This document shows, piece by piece, positions 1 through 7,443 of a stretch of 18,354 bases of DNA. Both the position numbers and the translations under genes were made by a program. A model generated the notes under the pieces. The model was not told the DNA's origin, searched no databases, and saw only the letters and a program-made list of their open reading frames with translations. The DNA is from CAZJCK01 sp964544635 (GTDB lineage Bacteria > Zixibacteria > MSB-5A5 > GN15 > FEB-12), in contig CAZJCK010000064.1 of the NCBI GenBank assembly GCA_964544635.1, forward strand, positions 1 through 18,354, in the 5' to 3' direction. Position 1 is the stretch's first letter. Every line of letters begins with the position of its first letter.

Positions 1-1014
1 GTCATTGAAGTGACCCAAATCGGCGAAGTACTGTGGCTCACCGTGCATCGTTTTGGCGACATCGATTACCGTGACTCCGTCGAGCGTGTCGAGCGTTCTT
101 AGGACGGCATTGGCCACTTCTACTAATTCGATATGTACCCGCTTGGTGGCCCGGGGTCTAAATCGGATCGTTCCCGCCAAGAACGGATTTTCAGGATCCC
201 AGTTTTTCATCGACATCCTTGATGCGTTGGTAGATAGCAGCATACGGGCATCGTAGTTAACCACCGTTGTACACAACTCAGTTACCTGCCGCTCCATCAG
301 TCGCATGCGATCCTCAGGTACTTCATGAAACCGCCACTCTTCCGGATACTTCGCCAACTTCTGCTCCGCCATGTACTCCCAGCGGATTTTCTGCAGGTCT
401 ATCGGCACGAAGCGCTTGAGCAACGTCTTGATCTTCTCAACGATGCGCAAATCGAATACCGGAAACTCCTGGTCGCGCTGCGTGAACGTAAACTCCTCCC
501 GCACCGGGTTGTTACCGATGTACACCGACGGTTGAGTATAGAACCAGACAAAGTCCGGCTCGAAGGCCGCCAGGTACGACCGGAAGAAACTCTCGATCCG
601 CGGCGGTGTCATACCGGGGGTGGCGGCATTGAGGACCTGGAATTTGCCGGGATGCAGGCTATCGAGAATGTGCTGCAGTTGCATCGGGTATTCCATATCC
701 GGGCTTTCGTACAGGCCAAAGGTTTCCGACGCCCCCACTGTCACAATCCGGAGCACTCCATCGGGCTTCTCGGCATCGATCTCGGGTCCCCGGAAGCCGA
801 GACTGTTGATTCGCCACTTTTCGTAATGAGCGTTGGGACGGTTGTGGCGACCGTGTTCGTCCTCGATCGCCAGCACGTCGTAGGAATAATAGCCCAGCAG
901 CGGCGCATCCCACTTCACCCAGTCCTCGATGCGGGCACACGCTTCCAGTGTCACCACCACGAGGAGGGCGATGCCGATGTACCGAAGTGTCTTTTTGAGT
1001 ATCGTCGCTATCAT
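1..1014 (-). CDS. SGNH/GDSL-like hydrolase or O-acetyltransferase partner of MBOAT, C-terminus cut by window edge
   Basis: This frame stays open for 338 codons from an ATG at 1014 to the window edge, so the stop codon is not seen. Residues 10-25 are a hydrophobic segment after KK, a signal anchor or signal peptide. It ends in LEAC (23-26), which looks like a lipobox but has Glu at -2. SLGFRGPEI (71-79) leads into VGASETFG (93-100), matching the SGNH block I with Ser96 as the probable nucleophile. The last visible residues hold DLGH (332-335), matching the DxxH block with the catalytic Asp and His. It starts 7 nt after the MBOAT stop. Such pairs (as in AlgI with AlgJ/AlgX, or PatA/PatB) acetylate polysaccharides: the MBOAT moves acetyl across the membrane and the SGNH protein transfers it to sugar. 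That role is inferred from the family and the pairing. No strong Shine-Dalgarno precedes the ATG, so translation is probably coupled to the MBOAT gene. Confidence 0.85.
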   Translation of the reverse strand, partial: MIATILKKTLRYIGIALLVVVTLEACARIEDWVKWDAPLLGYYSYDVLAIEDEHGRHNRPNAHYEKWRINSLGFRGPEIDAEKPDGVLRIVTVGASETFGLYESPDMEYPMQLQHILDSLHPGKFQVLNAATPGMTPPRIESFFRSYLAAFEPDFVWFYTQPSVYIGNNPVREEFTFTQRDQEFPVFDLRIVEKIKTLLKRFVPIDLQKIRWEYMAEQKLAKYPEEWRFHEVPEDRMRLMERQVTELCTTVVNYDARMLLSTNASRMSMKNWDPENPFLAGTIRFRPRATKRVHIELVEVANAVLRTLDTLDGVTVIDVAKTMHGEPQYFADLGHFND

Positions 1015-1021
1015 GTCACCA

Positions 1022-2458
1022 TCAGAATTGGAAATAAATAAAGCTCTGCGCCGCCGCGCCATGCACTGTAAACAGGTAAACCATAACGGTGTACGCCACT
1101 GCTCGGACAGGCACCGGGATCTGGCGCAGGCGTGCCCACTGGTCGCGGCTTGCCATGTACTGACCGGCCTCGACCAGTATCAGCGGTAATAGATAATACA
1201 CCAGCGGCATGAGCAGGTTCAGTTCGGCGGTACCCTCAAGTGTCAACACCCGCCACCACAAATCGCCGATATTAGCCAGCGACTGCCCGCGGAAAATGAT
1301 CAGGCCATAGCTGACCAGGTTGAAGAAGACGAAGATCCAGAACGCCTTCTTAAACCAGCGCGGGATGAACGAGGTGATATCCTTTGTCTTCGACACCAAC
1401 GGTTCCAGGGCGCGGTGCCCGACCAGCAGGATTCCTTCCCACGCCCCCCAGAGGACGAAATTCCAGCCGGCGCCGTGCCACAGACCGCCCAGCAGCATCG
1501 TCAGAAACAGGTTAAACTGGGTCCTGGCGGGGCCGCCCCGGCTGCCACCCAATGGAATATACAGATAGTCGCGCAGCCACGACGACAGGCTGATATGCCA
1601 GCGCTGCCAGCGCTCCCGCGGATTGGTCGCCACATACGGGTGGTTGAAGTTCACCATCAGTTCGAAGCCCATACATTTGGCACAGCCACGGGCGATATCG
1701 GAATAACCGGAAAAATCGCCGTAGACCTGGAATGCAAAGGCCCAGCCGCCAAACAGGATCTCGAACCAGGTTGGATTAGGGTTCAGGAAAACCTGATCGA
1801 CATAGGGCGCCAGGTTGTCGGCCACAAACACTTTCTTGAAGAATCCCAGCACGATCAGGTGCAGGCCCTCGGCGAACTGATCGCGAGAGAAGCTCCGTTT
1901 CTGCAGAACCTGCGGCAGCAGTACCCGGGCGCGTTCAATTGGCCCGGCCACCAGTTGTGGGAAGAACGACACATAGAGCGCGAAATCGAAAAACTTCCTG
2001 GTCGGCTCCATCTGGCCGCGATAGATGTCGATCGTGTACGACATCGTCTGAAAGGTATAGAACGAAATTCCCACCGGCAGAATGATGTTCAAGTACAGCG
2101 GATCGGGATTAATCCCGATACCGGAGAGTGCCCCGGCAAACGAATCGACAAAGAAATTGAAGTACTTGAAGAAGCCGAGTATACCCAGGTTAGTGCACAT
2201 CGAGAGCACCAGCCAGCGTTTCATCAGTTTCTGTGCGTGTTCGCCGGCGGCGAGGCGATGCTCCTGAATCTTGAGGCCGGAGATGTAGTCAACGATCGTC
2301 GAAATCGCTATCAGCGACAGAAAGCGCCAGTCCCAGTAGCCGTAGAAGAAATATGACGCTGCCAGCAGCATGTAGTTCTGCAGGCGAAACGGCAGCACCC
2401 AGTAAAGGGCGAGGACGATCGGCAGAAAAACGGCGAAGGCAAACGAGTTAAATAACAT
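1022..2458 (-). CDS. MBOAT family membrane-bound O-acyltransferase (AlgI-like)
   Basis: The 478-residue product is a multi-pass inner-membrane protein of the usual AlgI length. It opens with the typical MLFNS N-terminus and many hydrophobic segments. Family landmarks in order are FFKYFNFF (96-103), LPVGISFYTFQ (127-137), GDFSGYSDIARG (247-257), RWHISLSSWLRDYLYIPLGG (286-305) and GGLWHGAGWNF (324-334). His328 is the expected catalytic histidine, and His288 is the second conserved one. The family moves acyl groups, usually acetyl, across the membrane for O-acetylation of glycans such as alginate, cellulose or peptidoglycan. The acceptor here is unknown but is probably the polysaccharide made by this locus. 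The start is ATG with only a weak Shine-Dalgarno. The gene is separated from the main cluster by 145 nt holding its own promoter, and it is followed after 7 nt by the SGNH partner. Confidence 0.95.
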   Translation of the reverse strand: MLFNSFAFAVFLPIVLALYWVLPFRLQNYMLLAASYFFYGYWDWRFLSLIAISTIVDYISGLKIQEHRLAAGEHAQKLMKRWLVLSMCTNLGILGFFKYFNFFVDSFAGALSGIGINPDPLYLNIILPVGISFYTFQTMSYTIDIYRGQMEPTRKFFDFALYVSFFPQLVAGPIERARVLLPQVLQKRSFSRDQFAEGLHLIVLGFFKKVFVADNLAPYVDQVFLNPNPTWFEILFGGWAFAFQVYGDFSGYSDIARGCAKCMGFELMVNFNHPYVATNPRERWQRWHISLSSWLRDYLYIPLGGSRGGPARTQFNLFLTMLLGGLWHGAGWNFVLWGAWEGILLVGHRALEPLVSKTKDITSFIPRWFKKAFWIFVFFNLVSYGLIIFRGQSLANIGDLWWRVLTLEGTAELNLLMPLVYYLLPLILVEAGQYMASRDQWARLRQIPVPVRAVAYTVMVYLFTVHGAAAQSFIYFQF

Positions 2459-2494
2459 CGACTGAGTCGTTCCGTAGCTAAATTCTTACAGCAG

Positions 2495-2517
2495 AGCCGG
2501 GTCGAATCAACCCGGCT
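2495..2517 (-). promoter_or_regulatory. Perfect 8-bp inverted repeat, hairpin in the leader of the MBOAT gene
   Basis: AGCCGGGT (2495-2502) and ACCCGGCT (2510-2517) are perfectly complementary around a 7-nt loop, giving a GC-rich stem. Read leftwards, no T-run follows within about 10 nt, so it is not a canonical intrinsic terminator on this strand, nor is it one on the plus strand. It starts about where the transcript from the promoter at 2525-2554 should begin, so it may form a 5'-terminal stem-loop that protects the mRNA. Alternatively it could be a weak attenuator for read-through from the deacetylase gene. The repeat is seen directly; the role is inferred. Confidence 0.6.
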
Positions 2518-2524
2518 GGTGGTT

Positions 2525-2554
2525 AGTATATCGGCTGGCGGGAACCAATGTAAA
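2525..2554 (-). promoter_or_regulatory. Sigma70-type promoter for the MBOAT-SGNH pair
   Basis: On the minus strand TTTACA (2554-2549; five of six matches to TTGACA) is followed after 18 nt by TATACT (2530-2525; five of six matches to TATAAT). Transcription should begin near 2518, about 60 nt before the MBOAT start at 2458. The site lies in the only sizeable gap inside the cluster. This suggests that the acetylation genes can be transcribed apart from the upstream genes. No operator or activator site was recognised. Confidence 0.6.
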
Positions 2555-2603
2555 CCTCAAAAATAGCATGACTTGCGTAGACAATGGGATCGTCTTTGGA
2601 TGG

Positions 2604-3650
2604 TTATATCCCTGATGGCCCGAACACCGCCAGCTCAAACAGTTGCGCCGAAAAACAGCCATTCCGGCCGGCTGTCACGCCCTCATGCATGCCGATCCGG
2701 ACCATGCCGTACCGTCCCAGTTCCCGCGGCAGATTCTGACAGCCGCGAGTCGACAGCCCGGCACGGTACCCGGCTGCCTGGGCCGCCCGCGCGACTACAT
2801 CATTGCAATTGCCGTTGGGATAGGCGACCGTCACCGGCGCCGAACCAAGCTGATCGGCCATCACCCGCCGCGATCGACCCAACTCGTCACTCAGTTCTGT
2901 CTCCGACAGCAAGGTAAAGATATTGTGGCCGCAACCGTGCGAACCAAAGTCGACACCCTGCGAGGATAACTGGCGGCATTCGTCCCATGTCAGCATCTGG
3001 CGCTCGATGTCAGTATCCACTTTTCGCGAACGACCTTCGTCCCTCATCTGCCGGAGTATGCCCTCGACCTGCTGCCCCTCGAATTGCTTGAACCAGGCGA
3101 TTACAGCCTCTTTGGACTGCGAGGCCGGCCGCCCCGCCTCACCCAGGTTCGCTTTCTGGGCAACAGCGGCAAACCAGGTCGGCTCCATCGCCAGCCTCTC
3201 CTGCAGCAGCCCGACCTCCTGAAACCAGAAGAGCTTGTTGCTGCCGATGTAGTCGGTCGACAGGTAAATCGTCGACGGTATGTCGTACTGCTTGAGAATC
3301 GGCGCAGCATGTGTGAAGTTGTCACGCCAACCGTCATCGAAGGTCACCACCGCACACCGCTCCGGCAGCCTTGTGCCGGCGTCGAGTTTAACAATCAACT
3401 CGCGCAGCGGAATGACCGTACACTGCTGTTTCAACCAGGCCATCTGACGTTCAAACGTGTCGGTTGTTACCGCTATCGATGCTTCGGTACCAAAGAGGTC
3501 GCGTTTGAAGTCGTCAACAACCCGATGATACATGAGGATCGACACATCCACATACGGCGGCCGTGTCATGCGCTCCGACCGTCCGGTGCGCCTTGCAATG
3601 CCCGTCATGTTCAGGCCGGTCGCGATTGTCTGTTTGATCAGTCGTTTCAT
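2604..3650 (-). CDS. Polysaccharide deacetylase family protein (NodB homology domain, CE4)
   Basis: The product has 348 residues. NodB landmarks are ILMYHRV (38-44), TFDDGW (103-108; Asp105 as probable base and Asp106 as metal ligand), SHGCGH (237-242; metal ligands His238 and His242) and AYPNG (276-280). A stretch of roughly 80 residues between the TFDDG and SHGCGH blocks is longer than in compact NodB enzymes and is probably a family-specific insertion. There is no clear signal peptide: the start is basic and amphipathic, so cytoplasmic or membrane-associated action is as likely as export. CE4 enzymes remove N- or O-acetyl groups from sugars, and the substrate cannot be told here. The ATG overlaps the stop of the DegT-family gene by 4 nt (ATGA) and lacks its own Shine-Dalgarno, so translation is probably coupled. 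It is the last gene before the promoter-bearing gap. Confidence 0.92.
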   Translation of the reverse strand: MKRLIKQTIATGLNMTGIARRTGRSERMTRPPYVDVSILMYHRVVDDFKRDLFGTEASIAVTTDTFERQMAWLKQQCTVIPLRELIVKLDAGTRLPERCAVVTFDDGWRDNFTHAAPILKQYDIPSTIYLSTDYIGSNKLFWFQEVGLLQERLAMEPTWFAAVAQKANLGEAGRPASQSKEAVIAWFKQFEGQQVEGILRQMRDEGRSRKVDTDIERQMLTWDECRQLSSQGVDFGSHGCGHNIFTLLSETELSDELGRSRRVMADQLGSAPVTVAYPNGNCNDVVARAAQAAGYRAGLSTRGCQNLPRELGRYGMVRIGMHEGVTAGRNGCFSAQLFELAVFGPSGI

Positions 3651-4870
3651 GACTTTTGTTCGGCGGCTGCCCGGATCAACGCCGATGCCATCTTCTCCCG
3701 ATCACGGCGTGTCACAAAGCCGTGGGTCGGCAGCGTGAACAAACGTTCCGCAACATGGCGGCTGCCCGGGTATTCACTCGGACTGTCGACCGGGTGCTCT
3801 TTGAGCGCCTCAAGGTCGGCTATGATTCCCGGGTACATTGCCGTCGCCTTAATGCCTTTCTTGACGAGCAGTTCGATCACTCGTTCGCGGTGCTGCGGTG
3901 AATCGGCCAGCACCGGCAGGCGCACGTACACTTTGTCTATTGGCAGCTTCACGCCGGGCACGCGATACGCGTTGAGTTTACGAATCTGTGAAATCTGGCT
4001 GCGGGCAGTTACGCGCCGTCCCTCGTTCAACTGCTCCAGACGGGGCAGAAGGGTCACGGCCGCTGCTGCCTGCGTTGTTCCCATGGCGGCGATGGCGAAG
4101 TCGGGGTCGTACACCGTTTCCCCAAGCCTTAGAAACGGCAATGCGTTCGGCAGCCAGTATAACATCGGGTGCAGCAGGATGCTGCTTACAACAAGTTTGA
4201 AGTATACGGAGCGTAACTCCGATTTGGGACGCTGCGGCAGGGCTTCGACCTTTGCGTGCAACTTCGATGCCAGTTCCTCATGATCGGAGACGATGATGCC
4301 GCCGGACCATGCTGACAGGTTCTTGCCTCGATCGAGCGAGTAGAAACCGGCCGTGCCGTTGGTGCCGCACCAGCGACCGTCACGCTTGACACCCAGCACC
4401 TGGGCGGCATCGTCAATCAGGTGCACCTGGTGCTTCTCGGCCAGCTGGTGAAGTCGCGCCGTGTCGCTGGGAATACCAAACAGGTTGGAGGCATTGATTG
4501 CCAGTACCCGCGAGAAGTCAACCGCCGCCAATCGATCATAGTCATAGTCCATGGTATCGGGATCGATGTCAACCGGACGTACTTGCAATCCCGCTCGATC
4601 CACCGAGGCAGCCACCGAGTAGCAGGTGTACCCGGGAATGATGACCTCGCACCGTTCCTCACCGCTCAGGTGCGCCAGCGACTCGAGTATCAGTGTCTGC
4701 GCGGCCCGCCCCGAGCCGCAGGAGAATACATGCTTTTTGCCGGTAAGTTCCCTAATCAGACCGGCGAGTTCGCCCGGCATGGTCTCATCCGCCCAGTGCA
4801 GGCCGGTGCGCCACAGCTCGCCGATACGCACCCGCGTTCCGGCCGGCGGTACGAGACGGAACAGGCTCAC
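3647..4870 (-). CDS. DegT/DnrJ/EryC1/StrS family PLP-dependent aminotransferase
   Basis: The 407-residue product has the fold-type I PLP pattern of sugar aminotransferases. It shows CGSGRAAQTL (51-60), IPGYTCYSVAASV (78-90), LIDDAAQVLG (151-160; Asp153 or Asp154 for the PLP pyridine nitrogen, with Gln157) and YSLDRGKNLS (177-186), with Lys183 as the Schiff-base lysine. The C-terminal half includes a hydrophobic run near 210-230 that is unusual for a soluble enzyme of this family. Relatives aminate keto-sugars bound to nucleotides, but no dehydratase or oxidase that would supply such a substrate is adjacent. The start is GTG with GGAG 7 nt upstream, 22 nt after the FemAB-like stop. The stop overlaps the deacetylase start. 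Substrate and exact subfamily are unknown. Confidence 0.88.
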   Translation of the reverse strand: MSLFRLVPPAGTRVRIGELWRTGLHWADETMPGELAGLIRELTGKKHVFSCGSGRAAQTLILESLAHLSGEERCEVIIPGYTCYSVAASVDRAGLQVRPVDIDPDTMDYDYDRLAAVDFSRVLAINASNLFGIPSDTARLHQLAEKHQVHLIDDAAQVLGVKRDGRWCGTNGTAGFYSLDRGKNLSAWSGGIIVSDHEELASKLHAKVEALPQRPKSELRSVYFKLVVSSILLHPMLYWLPNALPFLRLGETVYDPDFAIAAMGTTQAAAAVTLLPRLEQLNEGRRVTARSQISQIRKLNAYRVPGVKLPIDKVYVRLPVLADSPQHRERVIELLVKKGIKATAMYPGIIADLEALKEHPVDSPSEYPGSRHVAERLFTLPTHGFVTRRDREKMASALIRAAAEQKS

Positions 4871-4892
4871 GAGGCTACTCCGGTGAACGACA

Positions 4893-5948
4893 TCATGGGA
4901 AATTCCTGATCACTTTGGGGCCCAGCCAGTTGGCCACCGGCAGCGGCAGGCGCTGCCAGGCCGCGATCATCAATTTGTATTTGGGATTGCCGGGGCTGAC
5001 TACCGGCACTTCTTCGCCTTGGGGCAAGAGATACTGCCAGGTCATCGGCGTCGGGTCCGGCACCCATTGCTTTTTGAAGCGGAAGGTCGGGCCGTCCCAG
5101 GTCGAACGTCCGAAGTCAAACCACTTCGCACCCTCGCGGGCCGCCCGCTCGATGGTGCTCCAGTACAGGGCGTGATTCGGACACATCGAACGGACTTCAC
5201 GGTACGACGATGCTGACGGCACATACCATTGCCCGTTCCACTTGAGGAGCAGCCCGCCGGCAACAGTCCGTTTTTCGTGTTTCACCAGTACAATTTCAGC
5301 ACTATCGGCGAACTCGTCGAGCACTGCCGCGAACAGATCACGCCCCCATACCGGTGTGCCGAGATCGCGCATATTGCGACAGAAGACCGTGTAGAATTCG
5401 TCAAGATAGTCATGCCGCCCGAATGATGTCGTCAATTCCGACTTGTCAGCCTTACGCACCTGGTTGCGGAGCTTGGCATTAAAGTCTTTCCATATCGCTT
5501 CGCCGCCGGGGGAGAGGTCGAGCCGAAAAGTGACCTTATCCGTGCGGTGTTTGGTTGCGACAGCATGGGCATTGACAGTTCGCATCTCGACTGCATCCGC
5601 TTTGAGCTCAGCGCGCAACCGCTCGGCCTCCGAAAGAAGGGCCGCCGCTACCTGCTCGGTCTCCGCAATCACTCCGCCGTAGTCGAGCCACGGTATGCTG
5701 ACCAGGCGGCGCGTTCCCCACCATGACGTGACCAGGTACAAGGGCAACACGCCCACCACCGTATCACTTTCCGTCGCGATCAGCGAGTGTGAGGTATGGC
5801 CCAGGCGATCGGGCACAATGCGCGTCCAGTGTGGCAGGTGGCATATGGTAGCGCCGGGATGACCCTCAGCAAAAGTCTGCCATGCCGCCGTATCCGACAC
5901 TCGTGCTGTTCGAATTGCGAGTGCCATACTACGATAACCTGCCCGCAT
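4893..5948 (-). CDS. FemAB-like GNAT-fold acyl/aminoacyltransferase, resembling the PEP-CTERM-associated FemAB family
   Basis: The 351-residue protein has two GNAT-like halves. The first includes VGVLPLYLV (65-73) and IPWLDYGG (85-92). Between them lies the basic helix KLRNQVRKADKS (159-170). The second carries VAGGLLLKWNG (229-239), then WYVPSASSYR (241-250) and WFDFGRST (276-283), with FRFKKQW (289-295). This layout matches, from memory, the FemAB-related family found in exosortase/PEP-CTERM loci. FemAB enzymes add amino acids from tRNA to cell-wall precursors, but the role of this branch is not established. The ATG at 5948 overlaps the upstream gene by 20 nt and has GGAG 6 nt upstream. An alternative ATG at 5927 would begin 1 nt after the upstream stop but has a poorer ribosome site. 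No signal peptide is seen, so the protein is probably cytoplasmic. Confidence 0.85.
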   Translation of the reverse strand: MRAGYRSMALAIRTARVSDTAAWQTFAEGHPGATICHLPHWTRIVPDRLGHTSHSLIATESDTVVGVLPLYLVTSWWGTRRLVSIPWLDYGGVIAETEQVAAALLSEAERLRAELKADAVEMRTVNAHAVATKHRTDKVTFRLDLSPGGEAIWKDFNAKLRNQVRKADKSELTTSFGRHDYLDEFYTVFCRNMRDLGTPVWGRDLFAAVLDEFADSAEIVLVKHEKRTVAGGLLLKWNGQWYVPSASSYREVRSMCPNHALYWSTIERAAREGAKWFDFGRSTWDGPTFRFKKQWVPDPTPMTWQYLLPQGEEVPVVSPGNPKYKLMIAAWQRLPLPVANWLGPKVIRNFP

Positions 5949-7407
5949 TGAGTTCTCCGGTTCTCAGACTTGATTGGCGCGATACCGGCACGCCCGTCGT
6001 CAGCGCTTCTTCATCGCCGACTTCAACACGGAACAGCCATACCAGTGCAAACGAGAGCGTGTACAATGTCCACACCTGCGGGTAGTACGCCGTAGAAAGG
6101 AAGGTCGAAGTCGACACATACCCGAGCATGCCCACCATCAGACCGGCCGCCAGGTAGCGATACTCGCGTAACCGGGGGGTAATCGGAGGGGCGCGTCGGA
6201 TTCGGTTCAACAGAACCATCATCCATCCGAACAGGGTAAGCCATATGGCAACGCCGACCGTACCCACTTCGGCGAACAGTTGAGGGAAAAGACCGTGAAA
6301 GACGCGCCCCCACTTGGTATTCGGATTTCCCTTGCCCCGCCAGTAGGCGGGCAAGTGAACGCCGCCATTGTCGGCGCCGACACCGATAATCGGATGATCG
6401 GCATACATCCGCATCGCCGTCTTCCAGTACTGGATACGGGCATCCGCCGTTCCTTCATCCGTCTTCGAAATCGACTGTACTTCGTTAACATATCGATCGG
6501 GGGCAAAGGCCAGTATCATAACCGCTGCCAGGCAAGTGAGCAGCAGGCCCATGACGATCTTTCGCGAATACCAGACACAGAACAGCGCCACCACCACCAG
6601 CCCCACAAAGCCACCCCGCGAAAAACTAAGCACGACCCCGACCAGAAACAACGCGATAAGTCCGCTCAAAAGTATTTTCGGAAGGAATCGCCGTGCCGCG
6701 AAGGCCATGAAGAACGCGATCGGGATCATCACATTGATCGCCATCGCGAAGTCGTTTTCATCGCCAATGAATCCGCTGCCGACCGAGCCGGTTGTATGAT
6801 CACCGAGCTGGTTGATGTACAGTACGTAGTTGATAATGCCCTTGATGACATAGTAGCCGTGAATCAGCAGAAGGGTCCAGAGAAGAGTCTTGAGCTGTTT
6901 CCGGTTTTGAATGACATTCATGGCCGTGACGAAGACAATGAACTCGGTAAAGCCGGCTTCCCAGATCTTGTACGCCTTGAAGTTGTTCATGGCAAAGACC
7001 GCACTCACACCAAGCACAAAGAGATACGCCAGGTACACGTAATTGAACTTGTCCCATCGAATCGGCGGCTTGTCTCTGAGGGCATAGAAGACCCAGACGA
7101 CAAACGTCAGCCCCGCGACCAGGATACCCAACTTGAGGTACGCCAGTGCCGGTATGAAGTCGTACGGCCTGAGAAACGAGTAGACATAGTATGTCAAAAT
7201 GCCTATAAACGGATTGCGCATGATCAGGATGAGGACGAGTGAAGACGGTATAGCGAGGATCATCGCCCACATCATCATCTCGTCAAGGAAGAACAGCGCG
7301 ACAGCCCCGAGCACGGCAGCAATGCCGACCAGGATAATCCAGACCCGGTAACTGGTCAGCAGGCGTACAGAACTGCGCGGTGGTTTTGAGCGACGATAGT
7401 CCGACAT
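5929..7407 (-). CDS. O-antigen ligase/polymerase-like membrane protein (Wzy_C superfamily)
   Basis: The 492-residue product has roughly ten to twelve hydrophobic segments and a large polar loop near 305-375. Characteristic elements are GDENDFAMAINVMIPI (215-230), SFSRGGFVGL (261-270), the loop with ARIQYWKTAMRM (323-334), HPIIGVGADN (338-347) and FHGLFPQLFAEVGTVGV (370-386). Arg and His residues in this loop (for example His371) are those expected to act in glycan transfer in WaaL, Wzy and PglL proteins. The SFSRGG and FAEVGTVG pattern also recalls the exosortase-associated O-glycosylation ligase family. The protein could ligate the finished glycan to lipid A-core or protein, or polymerise repeat units; sequence alone does not decide. 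The ATG start lies 36 nt after the wecB stop, and the 3' end overlaps the FemAB-like gene by 20 nt. Confidence 0.88.
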   Translation of the reverse strand: MSDYRRSKPPRSSVRLLTSYRVWIILVGIAAVLGAVALFFLDEMMMWAMILAIPSSLVLILIMRNPFIGILTYYVYSFLRPYDFIPALAYLKLGILVAGLTFVVWVFYALRDKPPIRWDKFNYVYLAYLFVLGVSAVFAMNNFKAYKIWEAGFTEFIVFVTAMNVIQNRKQLKTLLWTLLLIHGYYVIKGIINYVLYINQLGDHTTGSVGSGFIGDENDFAMAINVMIPIAFFMAFAARRFLPKILLSGLIALFLVGVVLSFSRGGFVGLVVVALFCVWYSRKIVMGLLLTCLAAVMILAFAPDRYVNEVQSISKTDEGTADARIQYWKTAMRMYADHPIIGVGADNGGVHLPAYWRGKGNPNTKWGRVFHGLFPQLFAEVGTVGVAIWLTLFGWMMVLLNRIRRAPPITPRLREYRYLAAGLMVGMLGYVSTSTFLSTAYYPQVWTLYTLSFALVWLFRVEVGDEEALTTGVPVSRQSSLRTGELNAGRLS

Positions 7408-7443
7408 GTTTGCTTTCGGCCGATGGTACGCGGCAGAGCGGCG

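Noticed and set aside
325..1041. A 238-codon open frame on the plus strand near the left edge
   Set aside because: The opposite strand carries a continuous frame with SGNH catalytic motifs, so this is its shadow.
1415..2356. A 313-codon open frame on the plus strand
   Set aside because: It is antisense to the MBOAT gene, whose family motifs are unambiguous.
2495..2517. Intrinsic terminator for the upstream cluster
   Set aside because: The stem is good, but no T-run follows on either strand, and it sits just downstream of a promoter, where a leader hairpin fits better.
3084..4283. A 399-codon open frame on the plus strand
   Set aside because: It is antisense to the deacetylase and DegT-family genes, crosses their boundary and shows no domain.
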